From: UBA2773 sp964458715
GTDB taxonomy: Bacteria; Patescibacteriota; Minisyncoccia; Moranbacterales; DUUL01
NCBI GenBank assembly: GCA_964458715.1
Contig: CAYWJP010000020.1
Location: forward strand, 1 to 12,750
Length of the DNA: 12,750 bases
Direction of reading: 5' to 3'
Both the position numbers and the translations under genes were made by a program. The notes under the pieces were generated by a model. That model saw nothing but the letters and a program-made list of their open reading frames with translations, made no database searches and had not been told where the DNA came from. This document shows, in pieces, positions 1-5,586 of the stretch. How positions within the stretch are numbered: position 1 is the stretch's first letter; each line of letters begins with the position of its first letter.

Positions 1-54
1 TAGAGCAGAGGACTGAAAATCCTCGTGTCGTGAGTTCAATTCTCACCCTCGGCA
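1..54 (+). tRNA. tRNA-Phe (GAA), 5' end cut off by the window edge
   Basis: The anticodon stem pairs 8-12 with 20-24. The loop CTGAAAA holds anticodon GAA at 15-17, which reads Phe. The T arm pairs 30-34 with 42-46 around loop TTCAATT. The 3' acceptor strand is 47-53 with discriminator A54. CCA is not encoded. The acceptor 5' strand and most of the D arm lie before base 1. Confidence 0.93.
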
Positions 55-59
55 CTGCG

Positions 60-218
60 TGAATTTGAAATGATGTACTTATTTCTACTGCAAGTTTTAA
101 ATTTTAGTCAAATTTACTGCAAAATTTCTCAACCTATGAATATAGGTGTCGAAATTTTTTGAAAATTTGCTCTAAAATTTATAACTTTCGTAACGAAAAC
201 GACATCATTTCAAATTCA
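60..218. repeat. Long imperfect palindrome between two tRNA genes (hairpin H1)
   Basis: The outer arms 60-76 and 202-218 are perfect 17-bp reverse complements. Pairing continues inwards: 92-107 with 172-187 (one mismatch), 109-115 with 163-169, 121-128 with 151-158, and the apex 132-137 with 142-147 around loop GAAT. The whole 159-nt unit is therefore one long interrupted hairpin centred near 139. It has no ORF. If tRNA-Phe and tRNA-Gly are co-transcribed it would sit in the spacer, where RNases could act on it; a non-autonomous palindromic element is the other obvious reading. Confidence 0.85.
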
Positions 219-290
219 TAAAAAATGGCATACAATTACAGGGAAGAGTCCAGGTTTAAGACTTTTATGTTTTAAGCCCGATTCTTTTTA

Positions 291-362
291 GCGGGTATAG
301 TATAATGGCTATTACTCTAGGTTGCCAATCTAGTGACACGGGTTCGATTCCCGTTACCCGCT
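291..362 (+). tRNA. tRNA-Gly (GCC)
   Basis: The acceptor GCGGGTA (291-297) pairs with TACCCGC (355-361), with discriminator T362. The anticodon loop TTGCCAA carries GCC. The T arm is ACGGG/CCCGT around TTCGATT. The D region is compact. CCA is not encoded. A strong terminator follows within two bases of the 3' end. The last 18-20 bases of the gene recur twice downstream, once inverted and once direct. Confidence 0.96.
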
Positions 363-363
363 C

Positions 364-406
364 AAAAATCCAAAAAACCCAGGCTCGTCCTGGGTTTTTG
401 GATTTT
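364..406 (+). terminator. Intrinsic terminator of tRNA-Gly
   Basis: About 18 bp of stem (AAAATCC, an A run, CCCAGG against CCTGGG, a T run, GGATTTT) with one bulged A, closed by loop CTCGT at 383-387. The terminator is the centre of a longer palindrome that reaches back into the T arm of the tRNA (343) and forward to 427. Confidence 0.85.
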
Positions 407-427
407 AGCGGAGTAACGGGAATCGAA
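407..427 (-). repeat. Inverted copy of the tRNA-Gly 3' end
   Basis: Read on the minus strand, this segment repeats the T-loop to acceptor part of tRNA-Gly (343-362) with one change near the acceptor, where CCCG has become CTCCG. It sits in mirror position across the terminator, so 343-382 and 388-427 form one near-continuous inverted repeat. Confidence 0.85.
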
Positions 428-598
428 AGACGGAGGCCTAGGATTCCGAGCTGGCGAGGAATTATAGAGAGTGGCCGAGTCCGGGCAGGAAGTGCCTGAT
501 GATTGCGAGTCGAAGACGAAGGAAGAATCGGCAACTTGACGCCGATTCCCGTTACCCGCTCAGATTTTGAAGAAAGTGTTTGTAGAAAACAAAAGAAG
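428..598 (+). ncRNA. G+C-rich structured stretch between two terminators; possible ncRNA
   Basis: By hand count 431-540 is about 56% G+C, far above its surroundings. It has no credible ORF. It is closed by 407-425 pairing with 543-560 (about 17 bp, one bulge). Inside are an ATTCC/GGAAT hairpin (443-447 with 458-462) and a perfect 8-bp hairpin 525-532/541-548. One terminator precedes it and another follows at 599. High G+C, a closing stem and a private terminator are what a structured RNA gene in an AT-rich genome looks like, but I do not recognise a family. Decayed tRNA-like or att-like debris is the main alternative. Confidence 0.35.
543..562 (+). repeat. Direct copy of the tRNA-Gly 3' end
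   Basis: Twenty bases are identical to 345-364, covering T loop, acceptor 3' strand, discriminator and two trailing bases. The offset is 198 bp. No rest of a tRNA precedes it. The copy overlaps the 525-532/541-548 hairpin and can also pair with the inverted copy at 407-425. Confidence 0.9.
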
Positions 599-625
599 CA
601 GTTCCAAAGAGCTGTTTTTTATTTT
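599..625 (+). terminator. Intrinsic terminator closing the tRNA-Gly/GC-rich region
   Basis: CAGTTC pairs with GAGCTG around loop CAAA (599-614, one G-T pair), followed by TTTTTTATTTTATT. The T tract lies on the plus strand, so it ends plus-strand transcription coming from the tRNA/GC-rich region. It overlaps the last codons of the convergent minus-strand gene and may serve that gene too. Confidence 0.7.
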
Positions 626-1386
626 ATTCCCATTTTCCATAACGAATCAAAAAATTCTTGTTGTCCTTTTGCTACCTCAGGATTTTTAAGCACAAAAGAG
701 ATAACTGGTTGACCAAACAAGTTTATGGCAATTCCATTTTTCCAAATACTTGTATCCATAGATCCTTCAGAAAGGCCTTTTATCACACGATAATCAAATA
801 ATTTACGATCTAATTTGGTTTTTATGAGTTCTTCTATATGCTCGTCTGAGCCAATATAATGAATAGATATTTTTTTAGAAATTCTCAATTTTTCATATCT
901 ATCTATTTCTTTTCCCATTACCTCAAAAAATTTATTCCAAGTTCCTTGTAGAATTGACAGCGTTTCGCCTTCTTCTGCGTCAAGTATTATTTGAAATTGA
1001 TGATTGATAAAGGCTTGATCTCCCTTGAATAGCTCAAAATTTTGTTCCTCGCCCTTTTTAAAAAGTAGATCCATTTTGTCCACTAAATTTTCAGCTATTC
1101 GTCTTTTTTCATCTATTAAACCTTGAATTCTTCTTGGGGGTTGAGCTGACCATTTTTTTCGGCCATTAAAAATAATATGTTTAATTAATCCCTTTTTCTC
1201 CAGAGAATAGAGAGCATTATATATAAACTGTCGGTGTAGACCTGAATCGTATTCAATTTTTGAACTTCCCACTTCTCCCAAGCGTAAAAGCGCAATGTAG
1301 ACCACTGCTTCTTTTTTGGATATGCCTAGTTGATTTAACCCTTTGATTAAATCATTTTTTTTAATTTCGTCAATATTTTCTGACAT
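619..1386 (-). CDS. TrmB-like winged-helix transcriptional regulator
   Basis: A 255-residue protein of TrmB-family build. Residues about 11-75 form a winged helix-turn-helix with the typical GISKKEAVVYIALLRLG opening and a recognition-helix region near 51-68 (HRQFIYNALYSLEKKGLI). Residues about 85-112 are charged and likely a coiled-coil dimer linker. The C-terminal 140 residues resemble the TrmB effector domain, whose ligand in archaeal members is a sugar; the ligand here is unknown. No membrane segment is present, so it acts in the cytoplasm on DNA. It starts at the ATG 1386, with no clear Shine-Dalgarno site. It is divergent from the gene at 1558, and a symmetric site at 1433-1453 lies between them, so control of that gene and of itself is the natural inference. 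The family call is firm; the target is inferred. Confidence 0.82.
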   Translation of the reverse strand: MSENIDEIKKNDLIKGLNQLGISKKEAVVYIALLRLGEVGSSKIEYDSGLHRQFIYNALYSLEKKGLIKHIIFNGRKKWSAQPPRRIQGLIDEKRRIAENLVDKMDLLFKKGEEQNFELFKGDQAFINHQFQIILDAEEGETLSILQGTWNKFFEVMGKEIDRYEKLRISKKISIHYIGSDEHIEELIKTKLDRKLFDYRVIKGLSEGSMDTSIWKNGIAINLFGQPVISFVLKNPEVAKGQQEFFDSLWKMGIK

Positions 1387-1432
1387 GTCTAAATAATATC
1401 CCTATTTTAAGAGAAAGTAAAGTCAATTATTG

Positions 1433-1475
1433 TTGTCATGTTACTATTGACAATAATTTAATATTATGCTAATAT
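1433..1475 (+). promoter_or_regulatory. Extended -10 promoter with overlapping operator-like inverted repeat
   Basis: TTGACA (1447-1452), a 17-base spacer and TAATAT (1470-1475) preceded by TG at 1467-1468 form an extended -10 promoter for the gene at 1558. TTGTCA (1433-1438) and TGACAA (1448-1453) form an inverted repeat over the -35 box, and wider arms 1425-1433/1450-1458 (AATTATTGT/ACAATAATT) add to the symmetry. A protein bound here would block RNA polymerase. The predicted 5' end of the transcript carries a small hairpin (TTACGG 1482-1487 with CCGTAA 1496-1501). Confidence 0.7.
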
Positions 1476-1557
1476 ACGCTGTTACGGTGAAGAAGCCGTA
1501 AAGATAATGTCTATAATAATTGATTTTAAGTACCTTAAAAAACAAGGAGAAAGTGCA

Positions 1558-2163
1558 ATGGAAAACAACGAAAAAGAATTTGGAGTTATGGGTGATGTGG
1601 TAACCACGGGAAGAAAAGTTGGTTTTAAGGTTGCAGATTGGAAAAAGTTTGCTCAAAGTGAGTATATAGCAAAACGTATTTTTAAATTTATTAGTGAATT
1701 TGAGCGGCCTCATTTCTCTGTTGAAGAGGGAGCTGAAGATACGGCAGTTAAAATAGTTAATTTTACGGAAGTGATCAATAATTACTTCAATAAGGAAAGT
1801 TTTTGTATTTGTTGTGGACTTAATCAAGGAGAAGGAAAGTTTAACGGAAAGTTCTTTTTGCGGACATGTGAGGAATTTGGGATTTGGCTTTCATCTAATA
1901 GAAAAATGTGTGTGAGAGGAGGAGGTTGTTTTATGCCTATTGAAAATGTTCTTTATTACATTATTAAGGACTTTCTTGGCGTGGAAGAATTTAAAAATGA
2001 CAAGGAAGAATCAATGCGTTTAATATCAATGGAGAAACAATGGCCAAGATTGCTTGTTGTTACTGCAGTCAGAACTCCAATGACTTCAGATGAAAACATT
2101 GCTTTACTAGTCAAGGCTTTTGAGGAGAAAGGGTGTAAATTAAAAATAAACCTAAAAGTTTAA
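1558..2163 (+). CDS. Hypothetical cysteine-containing protein, divergent from the TrmB-like regulator
   Basis: A 201-residue soluble protein that I do not recognise. I chose the ATG at 1558 because AAGGAG (1544-1549) lies 8 bases ahead; an in-frame ATG at 1507 would add 17 residues but has no ribosome binding site and sits close to the predicted transcript start. No signal peptide or membrane segment is visible. Cysteines cluster in the middle: C83, C85, C86, C104, C118 and C124 within SFCICCGLNQ, LRTCEEFG and MCVRGGGCF, which would suit a metal site, but no known metal-binding signature matches. The C-terminal third looks like alternating strands and helices. It has its own extended -10 promoter and its own terminator, so it is monocistronic, probably under the neighbouring regulator. 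No function is claimed. Confidence 0.75.
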   Translation: MENNEKEFGVMGDVVTTGRKVGFKVADWKKFAQSEYIAKRIFKFISEFERPHFSVEEGAEDTAVKIVNFTEVINNYFNKESFCICCGLNQGEGKFNGKFFLRTCEEFGIWLSSNRKMCVRGGGCFMPIENVLYYIIKDFLGVEEFKNDKEESMRLISMEKQWPRLLVVTAVRTPMTSDENIALLVKAFEEKGCKLKINLKV

Positions 2164-2172
2164 AAAGGTATT

Positions 2173-2214
2173 TAAAATGGGACTTTATCAGAATGATAAG
2201 TCCCATTTTATTAT
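2173..2214 (+). terminator. Intrinsic terminator after the hypothetical protein
   Basis: AAAATGGGAC (2174-2183) pairs with GTCCCATTTT (2200-2209). The stem continues as TTATC/GATAA (2185-2189 with 2195-2199) with one bulged T at 2184 and loop AGAAT. The run TTTTATTATTTT follows. It starts 10 bases after the stop codon. Confidence 0.88.
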
Positions 2215-2307
2215 TTTGAACGGGGCTTGTCTTGTTTTATAAATAAGTGGCTTGCGATTTAAAAATGGTTGAGCTTGAAGCTTCATATATTAAATTTATT
2301 TTTGAAA

Positions 2308-2408
2308 ATTAGTTCGCGAGTTTTTTTTCACAAAACCAATTCCAACCGTATGAACTAATCCGCTCAAGTTAGTGCTGGATGTAAATAACTCGAAAGAGTT
2401 GTTTTTTT
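2308..2408 (+). promoter_or_regulatory. rsgA leader with terminator-like hairpin and possible alternative pairing
   Basis: AACTC-GAAA-GAGTT (2387-2400) followed by GTTTTTTT is a compact terminator-like hairpin only 17 bases before the rsgA start. Upstream, CGAGTT (2317-2322) can pair with AACTCG (2387-2392), which would break that hairpin, and ATTAGTTC (2308-2315) can pair with GAACTAAT (2352-2359). This has the shape of transcription attenuation, but the pairings are short and the A+T content is high. I see no clear sigma-70 promoter between 2214 and 2426. Confidence 0.35.
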
Positions 2409-2425
2409 GTGTTAAAATAACTAAC

Positions 2426-3502
2426 ATGAAAGATAATAAAGATCTAGGTTATGATGAATTTTTTGAAGCGAATCGAAAGAAGCTCGATTTGACTAATTTT
2501 GCAGTGGCTAGAGTGACGGCTCAGCAGAAAGGATCTTATACGGTTAAAAATAAAACGCAAGAATATTTGGCAAAAATAAGAGGAAAAAAGATGTTTAATG
2601 CCACTTCGAGAGAGGATTATCCAGCGGTTGGCGATTGGGTTGCAATTACTGAATTAGAAAATAAGCAAGCGGTGATTGAGAGCGTATTGCCAAGAAAAAC
2701 AGTGATGAAAAGAAAACATAATAATAAAGACGAGGTTCAACTTATTGCTACTAACATCGATGTAGCTTTGGTAGTTGAAGCTGTTGGTCGGGATTTTAGC
2801 TTGAATCGATTCGAGAGATATTTTTCTATTGCTAGTGAAGGAGAGACGGAAACTGCAATTGTTTTAAACAAAATAGATTTAATTTCTGAAGAAGAATTGG
2901 AGCAAATGATATCTCAAATAAAAGCAAGATTTGGAAATGTTGATATTATTCCAACTAGCACCAAGACTTTAGCTGGAATTGTTACACTTAGAAACTATAT
3001 AAAAAAAGAAAAGACTTATTGTTTTCTGGGTTCATCGGGAGTGGGGAAATCTTCTTTGATAAATAAATTGCTTGAGAAAACGAATTTAAAAACTGAAGAA
3101 ATTGGACAATCTTCTGGTCGAGGAAAACATGTTACTACCAGTCGAGAAATGTATTTTTTGGAAAATGGTGGAATTGTGATTGATAATCCAGGAGTTCGAG
3201 AAGTTGGATTAACGGATGAAAATTCTGGAATAGAGAATCTATTTGATGAGATAACTGTTTTAGCCCAAGAATGTAAGTTCGCTGATTGCACTCACATTCA
3301 TGAACCTGGTTGCAAAGTTTTAGAGGCTTTAGAAACGAGAAAATTAGACAAAGGCAAGTACTCTAATTATATTAGTTTGAAAAAAGAGACTGAATATTAT
3401 GATTCAACTCAAGTTCAGAAAAAAGAAAAGAATCGTCGATTTGGAAAGTTTATTAAAAAGGCCAAAGACGGGTTTAAAAAGCATGGATACAAAAATTATT
3501 AG
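2426..3502 (+). CDS. rsgA: Ribosome small-subunit-dependent GTPase A
   Basis: RsgA is a circularly permuted GTPase that helps late maturation of the 30S subunit by checking the decoding centre and releasing assembly factors. From the ATG at 2426 the protein has 358 residues: an N-terminal OB-fold region (about 22-95), then GTPase motifs in permuted order, G4 NKID (148-151), a G5-like TST (177-179), P-loop GSSGVGKS (202-209), switch GRGKHVTT (231-238) and G3 DNPG (253-256). A zinc knuckle follows with C283, C288, H290 and C296 (pattern C-x4-C-x-H-x5-C). The tail is lysine-rich, which fits rRNA contact. All key residues are present. An in-frame GTG at 2372 would extend it by 18 residues, but those would be encoded by the leader hairpin, so I reject it. 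No Shine-Dalgarno site is visible. The start LGYDEFFEANRK is typical of the longer Firmicutes-like RsgA type. Confidence 0.96.
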   Translation: MKDNKDLGYDEFFEANRKKLDLTNFAVARVTAQQKGSYTVKNKTQEYLAKIRGKKMFNATSREDYPAVGDWVAITELENKQAVIESVLPRKTVMKRKHNNKDEVQLIATNIDVALVVEAVGRDFSLNRFERYFSIASEGETETAIVLNKIDLISEEELEQMISQIKARFGNVDIIPTSTKTLAGIVTLRNYIKKEKTYCFLGSSGVGKSSLINKLLEKTNLKTEEIGQSSGRGKHVTTSREMYFLENGGIVIDNPGVREVGLTDENSGIENLFDEITVLAQECKFADCTHIHEPGCKVLEALETRKLDKGKYSNYISLKKETEYYDSTQVQKKEKNRRFGKFIKKAKDGFKKHGYKNY

Positions 3503-3505
3503 CTC

Positions 3506-3564
3506 AAAATCTTTAATCGACTCGAAGGTGAAATTTTAGGTCGAAGTTGATTGGATAGATTTTT
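3506..3564 (+). terminator. Long A+T-rich hairpin after rsgA, probable terminator
   Basis: AAAATCT (3506-3512) pairs with AGATTTT (3557-3563), and inside it AATCGACT (3515-3522) pairs with AGTTGATT (3545-3552) with one G-T pair. A T run ends it. It starts three bases after the stop codon. The stem is poor in G+C, so efficiency is uncertain. Confidence 0.5.
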
Positions 3565-3568
3565 ACAG

Positions 3569-3610
3569 GGATTATAATCCATTGACAAGATGAGGTTTTA
3601 GGTATATAAT
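3569..3610 (+). promoter_or_regulatory. Full-consensus sigma-70 promoter preceded by a 12-bp palindrome
   Basis: TTGACA (3582-3587), 17 bases and TATAAT (3605-3610) match the housekeeping consensus at every position. GGATTATAATCC (3569-3580) is a perfect palindrome ending one base before the -35 box, a good position for an operator or activator site. Transcription should start near 3617, giving a leader of about 215 bases before the CAP-domain gene. Confidence 0.85.
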
Positions 3611-3616
3611 ACTTGT

Positions 3617-3832
3617 GTAAGTTAAATATTTTTGTCACTTAGGTGGTTCGCAAGTTTTTGTGAAGCACTTTTTATTTTTCTCAAAAAACATGGAAGTCAG
3701 GAGGGAACGACTTCAATAAATAATACAAAAATAAAAAGTGATTTGCTCAAAAATTGGGATCTGTCTATAAGAACAAAAAAATAAATTAAAAGATTACCAG
3801 CAAAAATTATTTGAAAGTAATCTAAAAAGAAA
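3617..3832 (+). promoter_or_regulatory. Long structured 5' leader of the CAP-domain gene, with a 9-codon upstream ORF
   Basis: CACTTTTTATTTTT (3666-3679) pairs perfectly with AAAAATAAAAAGTG (3727-3740). Inside that loop, GAAGTC (3693-3698) pairs with GACTTC (3709-3714) and displays AGGAGGGAAC as its loop. An ORF of nine codons runs from ATG 3690 to TAA 3719 and includes two adjacent AGG codons. Nearer the gene, AGATTAC (3791-3797) pairs with GTAATCT (3817-3823), nine bases before the start codon. A riboswitch or translational control leader is plausible; the GGAGGGAAC loop faintly recalls the c-di-AMP (ydaO) motif, but I cannot match the full consensus. Confidence 0.45.
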
Positions 3833-4873
3833 ATGAAAACTAAAAACGTAAAAAACAATTTAATAATTTTTCTAGCAATTGTCGCATTGTCGTTTTTAGA
3901 AGTTGGTGTAGTTAAGGCTGAGGAGGAGGGAATTGAAAATCAGATTATTAACTATGTCAACCAAGAGAGAGTAGCGGTGGGGTTAGAGCAATTAGTCGAG
4001 AGTGATATTCTAAATGAAGTGGCTAATTTAAAAGCTCAAGATATGTTAGGCAATGACTATTTTGCTCATACTTCTCCGGAGGGTGTAGATCCTTGGCATT
4101 GGTTTGACAAAGCTGGTTATTCCTATAAGTATGCCGGAGAGAATTTGGGGATGGATTTTGAAACCGCATCTTCTGTTCACACTGCTTGGATGAAAAGTGA
4201 AACTCATCGAGAAAATATTTTGTCTACTAAGTATGAGGAAATCGGAGTGGCCGTTAAAAGAGGGATTATTGGCGACAAGGAAACTCAGATTGCCGTTCAG
4301 GTTTTTGGAAATTCTTTAGTTGATAATGAATCGATTCCCGTAGAGACCAAGAAACTACCAGAGCCGACTATTTCTGAAGAGGAGGGAGTAATAATTGCTC
4401 AGAGTTCAATTCATTTTTGGCAAGGTAACGATGAAGACGAGATGTTAGTTTCTGCTGAAGTTCAAGGAGATCCACAAGAAGTAGCCGCGGTTATTGGGAA
4501 TGAGGAATATATTTTGGAAAATCTAAGAGATGATATTTATGTTAATTTAATCTCTATTGAAGGAGTTGATATTAAAAATGAGAATGTTTTGATTAAAGCA
4601 ATAGACAAAGATGATGCGGCAATTTTTAATAAAGTTCCTGATAAATATTTTGCGGAATATCTAATTGAAAAAGAGGATCAAAAAGTTGAGGATAACCAAG
4701 TGGCAATGATGCTAACCTCCAATCAAAACAATAACAATAATTTACTAGATAAAGCTAGATTGTGGTTTAATCAAGAAGGGTTTATGTTGTTGATTGTGGG
4801 TCTGTTTATTATTACTATCTTTAATATCTGGATTTTGGAAAGAGAAGAAGAGCGATTACTAGAAACTGTCTAG
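3833..4873 (+). CDS. Exported, membrane-anchored CAP/SCP-domain protein
   Basis: A 346-residue envelope protein. Residues 1-29 are a signal peptide (hydrophobic 10-22, likely cut after VKA). A bacterial YkwD-type CAP domain spans about 35-165, with NQER (43-46), HTSPEG (H79), GENLG (E103), W119 and HRENIL (H125, E127), then EIGVAV. The conserved His/Glu cleft residues are therefore present. Residues about 170-305 are an acidic extra domain I do not recognise, followed by an Asn-rich stretch (near SNQNNNNN). A single C-terminal membrane segment lies at about 316-336, with a short charged tail. The topology suggests a CAP domain held outside the membrane. Bacterial CAP domains are linked to cell-wall processes, sporulation or surface interaction, but the biochemical activity is mostly unknown. 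Its stop codon lies inside the left arm of the hairpin at 4868-5038. Confidence 0.88.
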   Translation: MKTKNVKNNLIIFLAIVALSFLEVGVVKAEEEGIENQIINYVNQERVAVGLEQLVESDILNEVANLKAQDMLGNDYFAHTSPEGVDPWHWFDKAGYSYKYAGENLGMDFETASSVHTAWMKSETHRENILSTKYEEIGVAVKRGIIGDKETQIAVQVFGNSLVDNESIPVETKKLPEPTISEEEGVIIAQSSIHFWQGNDEDEMLVSAEVQGDPQEVAAVIGNEEYILENLRDDIYVNLISIEGVDIKNENVLIKAIDKDDAAIFNKVPDKYFAEYLIEKEDQKVEDNQVAMMLTSNQNNNNNLLDKARLWFNQEGFMLLIVGLFIITIFNIWILEREEERLLETV

Positions 4874-5038
4874 GATCTCAACGTGAAATAATTGAAAAAA
4901 TTAATACTCATCTACTAAAACATTGAAATTATGGCTGCAAAACTTCGCTTCAGCCTCAATGTATCTCGATACATTTTGACTTCCAGTTCGTTTCTCGCTC
5001 ATAATTTCAGCGTTTTAGCCAGATGTGAGATTCTAGAC
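4868..5038. repeat. Long imperfect hairpin overlapping the CAP gene stop codon (H2)
   Basis: The outer arms 4868-4880 and 5026-5038 pair over 13 bases with one mismatch and include the TAG stop of the CAP gene. A second arm pair, 4909-4933 with 5000-5025, is also mostly complementary. The apex AATGTAT-CTCG-ATACATT (4958-4975) is perfect. The left side carries about 28 unpaired bases (4881-4908). It probably forms the 3' end structure of the CAP mRNA, and its core resembles that of the hairpin at 5587-5713. Confidence 0.75.
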
Positions 5039-5175
5039 AATTTCTTGAGATTAAAAACATAGAAAATAGACGGAAATAAATATAAGTAATTTTAATAATT
5101 AAAGTAAAAATAATGTGACAATAGACTGGGGTCATTCCCAAGAAGGAGTCGATATCAGAAAACTTCACAACGTAG

Positions 5176-5335
5176 TAAACTTATTTCCCAATAAACTTTC
5201 AATTAAATTCACCAATTTTCGCCACAACTTGTTCAAAAATTTTTACCAATACTAAGGCATTTCTAAAATTTTTTAACGGCGTTGTACCAAAAATTCATTA
5301 AATTTCTTTTGAAATTTTATTGGGGAATAAGTTTA
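5176..5335. repeat. Long imperfect hairpin in the gene-free stretch (H3)
   Basis: The arms 5176-5195 (TAAACTTATTTCCCAATAAA) and 5316-5335 pair fully over 20 bases if one G-T pair is allowed. Weaker pairing runs inwards, for example CAAAAATTTTT near 5234-5244 with AAAATTTTTT near 5266-5275, and ACAAC with GTTGT. No ORF of useful length is inside. It is 160 nt, close in size to H1 and H2. Confidence 0.75.
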
Positions 5336-5343
5336 ATATCTGA

Positions 5344-5411
5344 TTTCGACTTATTCCGAACAGGTTATCTAAAGAATAAATAAGAGATAATCTATTTAGA
5401 ATAAGTCGAAA
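5344..5411. repeat. Short imperfect hairpin next to H3 (H4)
   Basis: TTTCGACTTATTC (5344-5356) and GAATAAGTCGAAA (5399-5411) are perfect 13-bp arms. Inside, AGGTTATCT (5362-5370) pairs with AGATAATCT (5385-5393) through one G-T pair. Its left arm can instead pair with the right arm of H3: GGAATAAGT (5324-5332) with ACTTATTCC (5349-5357). Confidence 0.8.
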
Positions 5412-5497
5412 ACGAAAACAAAAATTAATCATTAATCAGAACCTTTACAACTAAATAACGAAAATAGCCTTTAAATTAATTAGATGAGGAGGGGAAG

Positions 5498-5533
5498 ATG
5501 AATACTCAGGAGGAATTTAAAGGATTATTTTGA
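5498..5533 (+). CDS. Possible 11-residue leader peptide with a strong ribosome binding site
   Basis: ATG 5498 is followed by ten sense codons (MNTQEEFKGLF) and TGA at 5531. AGGAGG (5487-5492) inside GAGGAGGGG lies five bases ahead, a stronger site than most real genes here have. No larger gene follows for 500 bases. A perfect palindrome TAGAGATCTCTA (5569-5580) and an AACAG/CTGTT hairpin (5543-5558) come next. It could be a leader peptide, a toxin-like micropeptide or chance; there is no family evidence. Confidence 0.3.
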   Translation: MNTQEEFKGLF

Positions 5534-5586
5534 AGCAAACAAAACAGCAAAAACTGTTGACCTAAGATTAGAGATCTCTACTCTTG

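Noticed and set aside
471..500. Resemblance of AGTCCGGGCAGGAAG to conserved RNase P RNA blocks
   Set aside because: Only a few bases agree; the characteristic paired P4 regions and the expected length are missing.
265..534. 89-codon open frame on the minus strand across tRNA-Gly
   Set aside because: It is antisense to a clear tRNA and its terminator; the apparent peptide is just translated tRNA complement.
365..562. Integrated element bounded by direct repeats of the tRNA-Gly 3' end
   Set aside because: The 198-bp offset is too short for an element with genes, no integrase is in the window, and a third, inverted copy does not fit simple integration. A relic remains possible, so the repeats themselves are reported.
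2372..2425. N-terminal extension of RsgA from GTG 2372
   Set aside because: The added residues are encoded by the terminator-like hairpin and have no counterpart in the family; the ATG at 2426 gives a normal N-terminus.
3016..3291. Minus-strand open frame opposite rsgA
   Set aside because: It is antisense to the conserved GTPase motifs and is an artefact of their codon composition.
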